Positions 56,122 through 64,000 of a DNA stretch of 64,000 nucleotides are shown piece after piece. The stretch comes from Acuticoccus sp. I52.16.1 (lineage in GTDB: Bacteria; Pseudomonadota; Alphaproteobacteria; Rhizobiales; Amorphaceae). A model generated the notes under the pieces. The model searched no databases, was not told where the DNA came from, and worked only from the letters and a program-made list of their open reading frames with translations. How positions within the stretch are numbered: the stretch's first letter is position 1; each line of letters opens with the position of its first letter. The DNA is taken from contig NZ_CP094828.1 in NCBI RefSeq assembly GCF_022865125.1, positions 4,643,219 through 4,707,218 of the forward strand, read 5' to 3'. Position numbers and translations under genes: made by a program.

Positions 56122-56886
56122 ATGACCCGTTTCCAAGGCAAGACCGTGATCGTCACCGGCGCCGGGTCCGGCATCGGCGCGGCGACGGTCGAGCGGTTCG
56201 CGAAGGAGGGCGCCAACGTCGTTCTCGTCGGCCGCACGGAACGCAAGCTGGAGAGCGTGCAGGCCGGCCTCGCCGGGGCGCCCTCGCTGGTCGTCGTCGC
56301 CGACATCTCCGACTGGGACGACGCGCAGCGCATGGTGAAGACGACGCTGGAGACCTTCGGCGCGGTCGACGTCCTGGTGAACAACGCCGGCGTCGCCACC
56401 ATGGGCATGATCGACCAGATCGACATCGACGAGTACCGCAAGGCGATGGCGATCGACGTCGACGGTGTGTTCTACGCCACGCGCGCCGCCTGGGCCTCGC
56501 TCAAGGCCTCGAAGGGCAACGTGGTCAACACGTCGTCCGTCTCGGGCCTGGGCGGAGACTGGGGCATGTTCGCCTACAACGCGGCCAAGGGTGCGGTCTC
56601 CAACATGACGCGTGCGCTCGCCCTCGACGCCAGCCGCAGCGGCGTGCGCGTGAACGCCGTGGCACCCACGCTGACGATGACCGACATGGCCGACGACCTG
56701 CGCCGCGACAAGGAGAAGATGGGCAAGTTCGCCGAGCGCATCCCGCTGGGCCGCGGCGCGGAGCCGGCGGAAGTGGCGGCGGTGATCACCTTCCTGGCGT
56801 CGGCAGACGCCGGCTTCGTCAACGGTGTCGTCCTGCCCGTGGACGGCGGCCTGTCGGCCTCCAACGGCCAGCCGCCGCTGGGGTGA
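56122..56886 (+). CDS. Short-chain dehydrogenase/reductase (SDR, FabG-like)
   Basis: A 254-aa classical SDR: cofactor motif TGAGSGIGAATVERFA near residue 12, NNAGVATMG, catalytic serine in NTSSVSGLGG and the YxxxK pair in FAYNAAKGAVSNMTRALALD near 153-157, ending VNGVVLPVDGGLSASNGQPP. The arginine after the first strand (VLVGRTERKLE) suggests NADP(H). AAGGAGCCAAC sets the start at 56122. Plus-strand, it splits the minus-strand flagellar cluster. Substrate not predictable; family members reduce keto groups of acids, sugars or alcohols. Confidence 0.9.
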   Translation: MTRFQGKTVIVTGAGSGIGAATVERFAKEGANVVLVGRTERKLESVQAGLAGAPSLVVVADISDWDDAQRMVKTTLETFGAVDVLVNNAGVATMGMIDQIDIDEYRKAMAIDVDGVFYATRAAWASLKASKGNVVNTSSVSGLGGDWGMFAYNAAKGAVSNMTRALALDASRSGVRVNAVAPTLTMTDMADDLRRDKEKMGKFAERIPLGRGAEPAEVAAVITFLASADAGFVNGVVLPVDGGLSASNGQPPLG

Positions 56887-56892
56887 GTGCGG

Positions 56893-56925
56893 GGGCCGCG
56901 GGGCGCTGGTCCGACCCCGCGGCCC
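56893..56925. terminator. Bidirectional terminator between SDR gene and fliP
   Basis: GGGCCGCGGGG and CCCCGCGGCCC form a perfect 11-bp stem with an 11-nt loop in the 42-base gap between two convergent stops. Confidence 0.65.
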
Positions 56926-56928
56926 AGC

Positions 56929-57681
56929 CTACACGAAGGAGCGCACCAGCGAGCCGACGATGAGGTTCCACCCGTCGATCAGGACGAAGAACAGGATCTT
57001 GAACGGCAGCGCGATCACCGTGGGCGGCATCATCATCATGCCCATCGACATGATGAGCGTTGCGACGATGAGGTCGATCACCAGGAACGGCAGAAGCACC
57101 AGGAAGCCGATCTCGAAGCCGCGGCGCAGCTCGGAGATCATGAAGGCCGGCACCAGTGTGCGCAGCTCCGTCACCTTCTCAGATGTCGGCGACACGCCGG
57201 CGAGGTCGGCGAAGAGCTCCAGGTCGCGCGCGCGAACGTGTTGCAGCATGAACTCGCGAAACGGCTCGGTGACGCGGGTGTAGGCCTCCTCCTCGGAGAT
57301 CTCGTTCTGCGTCAGCGGCTTGACGCCGTCCTCCCAGGCCCGGTCGAACACCGGACCCATGACGTAGAAGGTCATGAAGAGGGCCAGCGAGATGACCACC
57401 ACGTTGGCCGGCGTCGTCTGCAGGCCGAGGCCGGTGCGCAGGAACGACAGCGCCACGATCATCCGCGTGAAACTCGTCACCATGATGAGGAGTCCGGGCG
57501 CCAGCGACAGGATCGTGATGAGCGCGACGAACTGGATGATGCGGCCCGAGGCCGAGCCGCCACCGGCCGGCAAGAGCTCCGACAGGTCGAGCTGCTGGGC
57601 GGCGGCGGCGCCGGCGACGAGGACGAGCGGGGTCGCCATCATGGCGGCGATAAGCACATGACGCGCAAGGCGGAAAGTCAT
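56929..57681 (-). CDS. fliP: Flagellar export gate protein FliP
   Basis: FliP forms, with FliQ and FliR, the export gate in the inner membrane. The 250-aa product has a signal peptide (MTFRLARHVLIAAMMATPLV to AAAAQ) and the FliP core: FVALITILSLAPGLLIMVTSFTR, LSFLRTGLGLQTTPANVVVI, PLTQNEISEEEAYTRVTEPF and the end AFMISELRRGFEIGFLVLLP, MSMGMMMMPPTVIALPFKIL. Last gene of the flgB-to-fliP run, 16 bases after fliL. Confidence 0.97.
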   Translation of the reverse strand: MTFRLARHVLIAAMMATPLVLVAGAAAAQQLDLSELLPAGGGSASGRIIQFVALITILSLAPGLLIMVTSFTRMIVALSFLRTGLGLQTTPANVVVISLALFMTFYVMGPVFDRAWEDGVKPLTQNEISEEEAYTRVTEPFREFMLQHVRARDLELFADLAGVSPTSEKVTELRTLVPAFMISELRRGFEIGFLVLLPFLVIDLIVATLIMSMGMMMMPPTVIALPFKILFFVLIDGWNLIVGSLVRSFV

Positions 57682-57697
57682 TTTCCGGTACCAATCC

Positions 57698-58207
57698 TTA
57701 TTGGAGGACCATGGTCTCGATCAGGAGTTCGTTGACCGTGCCGCTGGAGGCGGCGCGGACGCGCTCGTTGAGGTCGTCGCGCAGGTGGTTGTAGGCCGAG
57801 GCGCCGATCAGCTCGCCCAGCGACACCGTGCGCAGGAAGGCGATGAGGTCGGTGGAGAGCGTCGCCTTCATGCGCTCCACGTCCTCCACCGCGGCGACGT
57901 CGAACACCATCGCCGTTTCGAGGCGGATGCGCGCGCCGGGCGGCGAGGCGAGGTTGGTGATCATCGGCTGAAGCCGCGTCACCGTCGTCTCCTTGCTCCA
58001 GGCGAGGGCCGGCTTTTCGACCGGGGCCTCGTTGGCGCGCTTGGTGGCGACGGTGGCGATGGTGTCCACCTGCATCATTCCGAGGCCCGCGCCCGCGGCG
58101 CCGCCCATCAGCGTGACGACAACGGCGGCGAGGATCGTCCCCATCATGCCGCCTTTTTTCTTGCCGTCGTCAGTCGCCAGTTCATCTGCCGTGACGTCGT
58201 CTTCCAT
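57698..58207 (-). CDS. fliL: Flagellar basal body-associated protein FliL
   Basis: FliL is a single-pass membrane protein that surrounds the stator. The 169-aa product has a cytoplasmic tail, one helix (MGTILAAVVVTLMGGAAGAG, ~residues 20-42) and the periplasmic stomatin-like domain (TNLASPPGARIRLETAMVFD, RTVSLGELIGASAYNHLRDD, SGTVNELLIETMVLQ). Its ATG shares one base with the flgH stop (TGATG). Confidence 0.94.
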   Translation of the reverse strand: MEDDVTADELATDDGKKKGGMMGTILAAVVVTLMGGAAGAGLGMMQVDTIATVATKRANEAPVEKPALAWSKETTVTRLQPMITNLASPPGARIRLETAMVFDVAAVEDVERMKATLSTDLIAFLRTVSLGELIGASAYNHLRDDLNERVRAASSGTVNELLIETMVLQ

Positions 58208-58917
58208 CAGAAGGGCACCACTCTGTCGTAGATCTGCTGACCCCAGTTGGGGGATTGGACCTCGCTCTGGCGGCCGCGGCCGCCGTAGGAGATGCGGGCC
58301 TCGGCAATGCGCTCGTAGTCCACGGTGTTGAGCCGGGTGACGTCGAGCGGGTTGACGATCCCGGCGACGGTCAGCTCGCGAAGCTCGTCGTTGACGCGGA
58401 TCTCCTGGCTGCCGGAGATGAAGATGTTGCCGTTGGGCAGCACCTCCTTCACCACCACCGCCACCCGCAGGCGCAACTTCTCGGAACGGTCGATCGCGCC
58501 CGTGCCCTTGTAGTTGGACGTGGAGCCGACGCCGCCGATGAGGGCGGCCGAGGCCGACCCCTCCGGCCCGTCGAAGCCCTGGCCGGTCACGTCGAGGCCG
58601 AAGTCGAGGTCGGCGTCGGACTCGCGGGTGCGCTCGGATTCATTGTCGAACGAGGCGCGGTCGTCGAGCTGGATCACCACGGTGAGCGTGTCGCCCACGT
58701 TGCTGGCGCGCACGTCGGTCAGCAGCTCGCGCGTGCGCCGGCCGTAAAGCGAGGTCGGATCGCCCAGCCCCGCGACCTCGATCGCGCTGGACATCGGCAC
58801 CCGCGTCGCCTCGAGGCCGGAGCCGACCGGGGTGAGCGGCGGCTTCACCATCGGCGTGCCGTCCGCGCACCCGGCGAGCGTGATCGCCGTGGCGCCGAAG
58901 AGGATGGCGCGTCTCAC
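58207..58917 (-). CDS. flgH: Flagellar L-ring protein FlgH
   Basis: FlgH is the lipoprotein of the outer-membrane L ring. The 236-aa product has a lipoprotein signal (ATAITLAGCADG; lipid-modified Cys at 17) and the family blocks SLYGRRTRELLTDVRASNVGDTLTV-like region, VVKEVLPNGNIFISGSQEIR, VNDELRELTVAGIVNPLDV and RISYGGRGRQ. The gene overlaps motE upstream by four bases and fliL downstream by one. Confidence 0.96.
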   Translation of the reverse strand: MRRAILFGATAITLAGCADGTPMVKPPLTPVGSGLEATRVPMSSAIEVAGLGDPTSLYGRRTRELLTDVRASNVGDTLTVVIQLDDRASFDNESERTRESDADLDFGLDVTGQGFDGPEGSASAALIGGVGSTSNYKGTGAIDRSEKLRLRVAVVVKEVLPNGNIFISGSQEIRVNDELRELTVAGIVNPLDVTRLNTVDYERIAEARISYGGRGRQSEVQSPNWGQQIYDRVVPF

Positions 58918-59411
58918 GATGGCATCCCCTCGATATCGTCGCGCGACAGGCCGGCCATGATCGCGGCGATGCGCGCGGCCTTGGCGGCCTCCATCTCGTT
59001 GAGGATGGCGCTGGCGGTGCGCGGCGAGACCTTGGCGATCACCGCCGCGGCCTGCAGCTCGTGCATTTCGGCGAGCTGGGCGGAGGCCGCGTCGGGCCGC
59101 ATGCCGGCGTAGATCGCGACGAGGTTCTCCTCGGCGAGCTTGAGGAACTTCTCGCGGCGCGACAGCCAGCTCTCGTACTCCTGGCGCTTGGCCTCCAGCG
59201 CCTGGAGGCGGGCGTTCACCTGGTCCTCGGCCTCTTGCAGGCGGGCGAGCTTGCGGGCGAAGCGGGCGTCGCCGGCCTCGTCGGCGAGGTTGGTGCAGTA
59301 GGCGGCGGCGGCCGAGTCCTGCGCGCGCGCACCGGGGGCGGCGAAGGGGGTGGCGAGGAGGGCGATCGCCAGCGCCACCGCACTGGCTCCGTGGGTCAGG
59401 GGATGGGTCAT
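58914..59411 (-). CDS. motE: MotE-like periplasmic motility protein
   Basis: In Sinorhizobium MotE is a periplasmic chaperone for MotC. This 165-aa product has a signal peptide (ending GARAQ near residue 30), a coiled coil (~50-110; KLARLQEAEDQVNARLQALE, SRREKFLKLAEENLVAIY) and an MgtE-N-like tail (AAAVIAKVSPRTASAILNEM, IAAIMAGLSRDD). Position between flgI and flgH is the rhizobial one, and a motC-like gene exists at 41323-43800. Overlaps both neighbours by four bases. Confidence 0.85.
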   Translation of the reverse strand: MTHPLTHGASAVALAIALLATPFAAPGARAQDSAAAAYCTNLADEAGDARFARKLARLQEAEDQVNARLQALEAKRQEYESWLSRREKFLKLAEENLVAIYAGMRPDAASAQLAEMHELQAAAVIAKVSPRTASAILNEMEAAKAARIAAIMAGLSRDDIEGMPS

Positions 59412-60523
59412 TGGACGATCAGCTCCGCTTGAAGGGCGCCTGCGGTCTTGATGGTTTGAAGGATCGAGATGATGTCCGTCGGCTTGAGGCCGATGCGGTT
59501 GAGGCCGTGCACCAGCGTCTGGAGATCGGTGCCGTCGACGATGGCGATCTTGCCGCCTTCCTCTTCGGCCGAGACGAAGGTGTTGGGCTCGACCGCGGTC
59601 TCGCCGTAGGAGAACGGATCGGGCTGCACGACGGTCGGGCTCTCGGCGACGCGCAGGGTCAGGTTGCCGTGCGCGAGGGCGACGGTGGAGACCCGCACGT
59701 TGGCGCCGATGACGACGGTGCCGGTCGCCTGGTCGACGACCACGCGGGCCGGCGCGTCGGTCTGCACCGCGAGTTGGCCGATCTCGGCGAGGAAGCGCGT
59801 GGCGCCGACGCTGGCGGGCTTGTTGAGGACGACGGTCCGCAGGTCCCGCTCGGCGGCGATGCGCGCACCCCAGCGGCGCTGCGTGTACTCGTTGATGGCG
59901 TCGGCGATCTTGGCGGCGGTGCGATAATCGGGGTTGTTGAGCTCCAGCACCAGCTTGTCGATGCCGACGAGCGTGCCCGGAACCCGCCGCTCCACCAGCG
60001 CGCCGTTGGGCACGCGCCCGGCGGTGGCGACGCCTTGGGTCAGCTGCGCCGCCTCACCCTCGACGTTGACGCCGGAGGTCTGCACCTGGCCCTGCGCCAC
60101 GGCGTAGACTTGGCCGTCGCCGCCCGTCAGCGGGGTGACGACGAGCGTGCCGCCGCGCAGCGACGTAGCGTCGCCGATCGAGGAGACCGCGACGTCGATC
60201 CGCGAGCCGACGCCGACGAAGGGCGGCAACGTGGCGGTGACGGTGACGGCGGCGACGTTCTGCGCGCGCAGCGGCACGCCGCGCACCGCGACTCCCATCC
60301 GGTCGAGCATGGATTTCAGCGCCTGCTCGGTGAAGGGGGCGTTGCGCAGCGTGTCGCCGGTCCCTTGCAGGCCGATGACGAGGCCGTAGCCGATCAGCTG
60401 GTTGTCGCGCACGCCCTGGACGGTGGTGATGTCCTTGATGCGCGAGCCGTCCGCGGCGCCGGGAGCGCCTGCGGTCAGCACGAGCGCCAGCACCGCGGCG
60501 AAGAGGGTGAGGAGGCGCGTCAT
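59408..60523 (-). CDS. flgI: Flagellar P-ring protein FlgI
   Basis: FlgI makes the P ring around the rod in the periplasm. The 371-aa product has a signal peptide (LFAAVLALVLTAGAPGAA) then GSRIKDITTVQGVRDNQLIG, GYGLVIGLQGTGDTLRNAPF, TEQALKSMLDRMGVAVRG, IGDATSLRGGTLVVTPLTGG and the C-terminal LVHGLNRIGLKPTDIISILQ, TIKTAGALQAELIVQ. Needs FlgA as chaperone, encoded just upstream with a four-base overlap. Confidence 0.97.
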   Translation of the reverse strand: MTRLLTLFAAVLALVLTAGAPGAADGSRIKDITTVQGVRDNQLIGYGLVIGLQGTGDTLRNAPFTEQALKSMLDRMGVAVRGVPLRAQNVAAVTVTATLPPFVGVGSRIDVAVSSIGDATSLRGGTLVVTPLTGGDGQVYAVAQGQVQTSGVNVEGEAAQLTQGVATAGRVPNGALVERRVPGTLVGIDKLVLELNNPDYRTAAKIADAINEYTQRRWGARIAAERDLRTVVLNKPASVGATRFLAEIGQLAVQTDAPARVVVDQATGTVVIGANVRVSTVALAHGNLTLRVAESPTVVQPDPFSYGETAVEPNTFVSAEEEGGKIAIVDGTDLQTLVHGLNRIGLKPTDIISILQTIKTAGALQAELIVQ

Positions 60524-60999
60524 GGGGCCGACACCTCGATCGCGCCGTCCATGCCGACCACGCCGGAGATGATCCGGTTGGAATCGAGGTTGCGGGCCCG
60601 CACGATATCGCCGGCGCCGCCGTCGTCCTGGGGCAGGACGGTGGTCGTGATGGTGAGGTTGCCCATGCGGAAACGCGCCTCGGTGGGCGTGCCGCGGAAG
60701 ACCAGCTTGGCGCTCTGGAAAGCGTTGAGCGGGATGGGCTTGCCGGCACGCAGGGTGCGCCGCGCCTGCCGCCCGAGGGCGAGCGACGGGTCGGTCAGCA
60801 CCGCCAGCGGGCGGTTGGGATCGAAGTAGAAGTGCTTTTCCGTCAGCATCTCCGGCGAGACGACCTCGCCGCGATTGATGGTGACGGCCGGCACCGGCAG
60901 CAGGCCGCCGGACTGGTCCGTGGCCGCCGCCGGCGTGAAGGCGAGGGCGAGCGCCAGCGCGGCGCCGCCGATCGGGAGAAGCGTCCGCGCGGCGATCAT
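60520..60999 (-). CDS. flgA: Flagellar P-ring assembly chaperone FlgA
   Basis: A 159-aa secreted SAF-domain protein: signal peptide (LPIGGAALALALAFTPAAA), then VPAVTINRGEVVSPEMLTEK with the SAF fold, GRQARRTLRAGKPIPLNAFQ and VFRGTPTEARFRMGNLTI. It helps FlgI polymerise. The ATG at 60999 shares one base with the flgG stop (TGATG); the open frame ahead is only the shadow of flgG. Confidence 0.9.
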   Translation of the reverse strand: MIAARTLLPIGGAALALALAFTPAAATDQSGGLLPVPAVTINRGEVVSPEMLTEKHFYFDPNRPLAVLTDPSLALGRQARRTLRAGKPIPLNAFQSAKLVFRGTPTEARFRMGNLTITTTVLPQDDGGAGDIVRARNLDSNRIISGVVGMDGAIEVSAP

Positions 61000-61787
61000 C
61001 AGCGAATGCCCTTGGCGACGGTGGAGGCCATCTCGTCGGCGGTCTGGATCACCTTGGAGTTCATTTCGTAGGCGCGCTGGGCCGAGATCAGTTCGGTGAT
61101 CTCCTTCACCGCGTCCACGTTGGAGGCCTCGAGGTACCCCTGCTGCACCGCGCCGAAGCCGTCCTCGCCGGGGAAGCCGAGCGTCGGCTGGCCGGAGGCC
61201 GGCGTCTCGCGGAAGAGGTTGTCGCCCAGCGCGTAGAGGCCCGCGTCGTTGGCGAAGGTCGCCACGCTGATCTGCCCCAGCAGCTGCGGGTCGACCTGGT
61301 TGTGCAGGTGCGCGTAGACCTCGCCCGACTGGTTGATGATGACCTTGACCGTCTCCTGCGGCACGGTGATGCCGGGATCCACCTGGTAGCCGTCGAGGGT
61401 GATGATCTCGCCGTCGGGGCCGAGATTGAAGGAGCCGGCGCGGGTGTAGAGCGTCTCGCCGTCCGGGCCGGTGATCTGGAACCAGCCGCGGCCGTTGATG
61501 GCGACGTCGAGCGGGTTGCTGGTCTGCTTCAGCGAACCCTGTTCGTGCAGGTTGCGCACCGCGATGGTGCGCACGCCCAGGCCGATGCGCGCGCCTTCCG
61601 GCACCGGCAGCTCGCCGCCGCGGTTGGGTACGCCCTGGGCACGGTCGGTCTGGTAGAGCAGGTCGGCGAACTCGGCGCGCGAGCGCTTGAAGCCGGTCGT
61701 GTTGATGTTCGCCACGTTGTTGGCGATCACCTCGAGGTTCGTCTGCTGTGCGCTCATGCCGGTCGCGGCGATGGCGAGAGCCTTCAT
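60999..61787 (-). CDS. flgG: Flagellar distal rod protein FlgG
   Basis: FlgG builds the distal rod. At 262 aa it has standard length, with the rod/hook N-terminal motif [36 protein letters not shown], the domain [38 protein letters not shown] and the C-terminal [20 protein letters not shown] helix ending [19 protein letters not shown] stands before the ATG. A 94-base gap separates it from fliE. Confidence 0.97.
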   Translation of the reverse strand: MKALAIAATGMSAQQTNLEVIANNVANINTTGFKRSRAEFADLLYQTDRAQGVPNRGGELPVPEGARIGLGVRTIAVRNLHEQGSLKQTSNPLDVAINGRGWFQITGPDGETLYTRAGSFNLGPDGEIITLDGYQVDPGITVPQETVKVIINQSGEVYAHLHNQVDPQLLGQISVATFANDAGLYALGDNLFRETPASGQPTLGFPGEDGFGAVQQGYLEASNVDAVKEITELISAQRAYEMNSKVIQTADEMASTVAKGIR

Positions 61788-61881
61788 GGCGGCGCTCCTT
61801 CAAATGCGTGGCGAATGGGGGAATGGGCCGCCGGGCGGTCCCGGCGGATCCTGGCTGCGAAATCGAGGCGCGCCGGGCGGC

Positions 61882-62178
61882 CTAGATCTGCATCCGAGCG
61901 ATTTCCTGGTAGGCGGAGACCACGCGGTCGCGCACGGCCACCGCCGCCCGCAGGTGCTCCTCGGCCGACATCAGCGACTGGACGACCTCCTGCACGGAGC
62001 TGTCGCCGCTGACACCGGAGATCGCCGCCGCCTCGCCGGCGCGCATCGCGTCGCGCGCGTTGGTGGCGATCTTGGCGAACATCGATTCGAAGCTGTCGCC
62101 GACGGTGGCGCCGCCGCCGGTCGGATCGATCGGGCGGACGCCGGTTTCGGCGCCGCCGATGGGGGAGACGTTCATCAT
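61882..62178 (-). CDS. fliE: Flagellar hook-basal body protein FliE
   Basis: FliE joins the MS ring and export gate to the rod. The 98-aa product ends with the conserved block VQEVVQSLMSAEEHLRAAVA-VRDRVVSAYQEIARMQI. ATGATG at 62178 overlaps the flgC stop by four bases. Confidence 0.94.
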   Translation of the reverse strand: MMNVSPIGGAETGVRPIDPTGGGATVGDSFESMFAKIATNARDAMRAGEAAAISGVSGDSSVQEVVQSLMSAEEHLRAAVAVRDRVVSAYQEIARMQI

Positions 62179-62606
62179 GAGCCGCTCCTCAGGAGGTCAA
62201 TGGTCTGGTTGATCATCGAGCGGGCACGCTTCATCATCTGGAGGTTGGCCTCGTAGGAGAGGTTGGCCTCGCGCATGTCCGCCATCTCGGTCAGAAGGTT
62301 CACGTTCGGCCGCTTGACGTTGCCGTCCGCGTCCGCCGCCGGGTGGTTGGGGTCGTGCTCCAGGACGAAGGGGGCATCGTCCAGCGCGGTCTTCTTCACC
62401 CGGACCGACAGCGCGCCGATGTCGCGGTCGAGCTCGGCGCCGAAGACGATCGTCTTGCGCTGGTAGGGGTCCGCCCCCGGCGTGGCGCCGGTGGATTGCA
62501 CGTTGGCGATGTTTTCCGACACGACGCGCAGCCGGTATGACTGCGCTTCGAGGCCGGCGCCCGACAGGCGGGACACCATGGCCAGCGGATCGGCACCGCC
62601 CGTCAT
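62175..62606 (-). CDS. flgC: Flagellar proximal rod protein FlgC
   Basis: A 143-aa rod protein: LSGAGLEAQSYRLRVVSENI-ANVQSTGATPGADPYQRKTI near the start and the C-terminal RPNVNLLTEMADMREANLSY-EANLQMMKRARSMINQTIDL helix. The start at 62606 (MTGGADPLA) lies in the flgB stop; the longer open frame upstream is the flgB shadow. Confidence 0.95.
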   Translation of the reverse strand: MTGGADPLAMVSRLSGAGLEAQSYRLRVVSENIANVQSTGATPGADPYQRKTIVFGAELDRDIGALSVRVKKTALDDAPFVLEHDPNHPAADADGNVKRPNVNLLTEMADMREANLSYEANLQMMKRARSMINQTIDLLRSGS

Positions 62607-63022
62607 CGGAAGCTCACCGAGGTGAGCAGCATGCGATGGAACGTGCCCATCACCTGCAACGAGAGCTGATGGTCGCGGGCGGTCTCGTCCGCCATCATCA
62701 GCTGCTCGTCCAACGAGACGTTGTTGGCCGAGTGTTTCATGTCCCACCCGTCCTGGCGGGAGAGGTCGCCGGCGCTGAGGCGGGTCGGCGAGATGGTCAT
62801 GTGATCGCGACGCGTCGCAGCCATCTGAAGCTGCGTCTTGTCGCTCTTGGCGACGAAGGAGTCGATGTCGCGCGCCTTGTAGCCGGGGGTGTTCGAGTTC
62901 GCGATATTGCCAGCGATCGCGGCCTGCCGGACGGTGGCCCAGTTGGCTTTGCGGCTGGCGAGGTCCATCACGTACAGCGGCCCAATCGCCGCGGATGCTT
63001 GGGGGATGGCTCCAACGGTCAT
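62603..63022 (-). CDS. flgB: Flagellar proximal rod protein FlgB
   Basis: A 139-aa rod protein with ASRKANWATVRQAAIAGNIA-NSNTPGYKARDIDSF near the start and SLQVMGTFHRMLLTSVSF at the end. The start is uncertain: 63022 (MTVGAIPQ) is taken, with GGAG 14 bases upstream; 63046 (MNGAPN) or 62968 (MDLASRKAN, closest to typical FlgB starts) are alternatives. First gene of the flgB-to-fliP operon. Confidence 0.9.
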   Translation of the reverse strand: MTVGAIPQASAAIGPLYVMDLASRKANWATVRQAAIAGNIANSNTPGYKARDIDSFVAKSDKTQLQMAATRRDHMTISPTRLSAGDLSRQDGWDMKHSANNVSLDEQLMMADETARDHQLSLQVMGTFHRMLLTSVSFR

Positions 63023-63166
63023 GGTCGGATTCGGGGCTCCGTTCATCAAGGAACGGGGGCACCGTACGGATAGCTGCTTGTGCGGGGCTGGATGGGCGCT
63101 AGCAGCTATGCCGCGATCGGCGGAAATCACGGCGTCGCCGGCGGCCGGCCGCGGGCCGGCCCGCGG

Positions 63167-63772
63167 TCAGAGCGGGCGGATCACCCGGCAGGGGCTGCCC
63201 GCGGCCAGCACGCCGGGCGGCAGATCTTTCGTCACCACGCTGCCGGCGGCGACGACGGTGTTCTCGCCGATCGTCACGCCCGGGCACACCACCACGCGCC
63301 CGCCCAGCCAGGCGCCGTCGCCGATGGTGATCGGCCGTGCCAATTCCAGGCCGGAGCGGCGGGTCGCCGCGTCCAGCGGGTGCGTCGCGGTGTAGAGGTG
63401 GACGCCCGGCGCGATCTGCACCTCGGTGCCGATGGTGATCCACGCGCAGTCGAGAAAGACGCAATCGTAATTGACGAAGGTTGCGGGGCCGATCGCGATG
63501 TGGACGCCGTAGTCGCAGCGGAAGCTGGGCCGCACCACCGCCCCCGCGCCGAGCCGGCCGAGGAGCCGCGACAACACGGCCGTCAGCGCGGGCGTATCGT
63601 CGGCGCGGATGCCGTTGAACGTCGTGACCAGGCCCTGCGCCGCGGCGTAGAGCGCCGACAGCTCGGGGTCGCTGGCGAGGTAGGGCGCGCCCGCCAGCAT
63701 CTTCTCCCGCTCGCTCGACGGTGCGGCAGAGGGCGAGGGCTCGGCTCGTGGGTCGCGTGGAGGCATCGTCAT
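63167..63772 (-). CDS. Sugar O-acetyltransferase (Maa/NodL/LacA type)
   Basis: A 201-aa left-handed beta-helix acetyltransferase: N-terminal cap EREKMLAGAPYLASDPELSA (Maa domain), hexapeptide repeats (FVNYDCVFLDCAWITIGTEV, PITIGDGAWLGGRVVVCPGV, TIGENTVVAAGSVVTKDLPP), the catalytic histidine in YTATHPLDAATR, and the closing GSPCRVIRPL. It moves acetyl from acetyl-CoA to a sugar hydroxyl. Position between flhB and flgB tells nothing of the acceptor, though flagellin glycan modification is a thought. Confidence 0.92.
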   Translation of the reverse strand: MTMPPRDPRAEPSPSAAPSSEREKMLAGAPYLASDPELSALYAAAQGLVTTFNGIRADDTPALTAVLSRLLGRLGAGAVVRPSFRCDYGVHIAIGPATFVNYDCVFLDCAWITIGTEVQIAPGVHLYTATHPLDAATRRSGLELARPITIGDGAWLGGRVVVCPGVTIGENTVVAAGSVVTKDLPPGVLAAGSPCRVIRPL

Positions 63773-63909
63773 GGGCGGGGAGGGGCCTGCGGGGGATCAT
63801 CCTAGCGCAGGCGCGGGCGCAGCTCCAGGGAGCGCGCGCATGGGTGCGGCGAGGCGGGGGCGCGCTGGGGCTCCGGACCTGCAAGCGAGCGCGGACGCGC
63901 CGGCATGCA

Positions 63910-64000
63910 TCAGAAGGCCGGCCGGGCGGCGGCGGCGGCGTCGCCGTCCTTGGAGTAGATGTAGTAGAGAACCTGGGCGACGGCGCGGTAGAAGTCCTCG
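63910..64000 (-). CDS. flhB: FlhB C-terminal end (cut by window edge)
   Basis: The last 29 codons of a minus-strand gene are visible, reading EDFYRAVAQVLYYIYSKDGD followed by an alanine-rich end and TGA. The pattern xxYRAVAxVLxYIY is the usual C-terminus of FlhB, the export switch protein. Its neighbourhood to flgB supports this. Too short for certainty. Confidence 0.65.
   Translation of the reverse strand, partial: EDFYRAVAQVLYYIYSKDGDAAAAARPAF

Noticed and set aside
55863-56441. A 192-codon minus-strand frame over the SDR gene start
   Set aside because: No ribosome site or domain, and it crosses the flagellin 6 promoter and the SDR coding sequence.

Overview
The window is about 70% GC and densely coding. 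Gene content points to a motile alphaproteobacterium of the Hyphomicrobiales (Rhizobiales) type. Markers are the order flgB-flgC-fliE-flgG-flgA-flgI-motE-flgH-fliL-fliP, a motB-motC-fliK set downstream of fliF (MotC and MotE are rhizobial motility proteins), several short flagellins side by side, a PleC/DivJ/PdhS-like cell-cycle kinase, the BolA-GrxD-PurL neighbourhood and GatCA. The genus cannot be fixed from sequence alone.

Layout. 1-34 kb is mixed housekeeping and transport: the end of a two-component kinase overlapping glnE, an HpaI-type aldolase, a large PAS histidine kinase, pepN, glutaryl-CoA dehydrogenase, a KdsD/KpsF isomerase, a lytic transglycosylase, a secreted CAP/RTX protein, a GNAT enzyme, a four-gene oligopeptide-type ABC operon (fused ATPase, binding protein, two permeases), a cupin, gatC-gatA, msrA, and an ABC-2 exporter coupled to a glycosyltransferase. 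At 29.8-30.6 kb an IS5/IS427-type insertion sequence sits exactly on the overlapping stop codons of that glycosyltransferase and a convergent RmlC-like epimerase. Then come a periplasmic ClpP-like protein, a sulfotransferase, grxD, bolA, purL, a deaminase and a large MscS channel.

39.6-64 kb is almost wholly flagellar and on the minus strand. In transcription order it holds the FlhB C-terminus (edge), an acetyltransferase, flgBC-fliE-flgGAI-motE-flgH-fliL-fliP as overlapping genes, a plus-strand SDR gene interrupting the cluster, six flagellin genes with two small unknown genes, then fliF, a FliH-like gene, motB, motC and fliK. Rod, ring and export parts, filament subunits, M-ring and stator/hook-length control thus lie in sequence.

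The most notable signal is in the untranslated leaders of five of the six flagellin genes. Each has a TA-rich -10-like hexamer, 9-11 nt later GCAGGTTGG, then a block with CCAAAGG and CCGCCCTGC, and a hairpin whose 3' arm overlaps the ribosome-binding site right before ATG. In the most divergent copy both arms of the hairpin are changed but still pair. This looks like a shared post-transcriptional control element for the flagellin set. No tRNA, rRNA or CRISPR array was seen.
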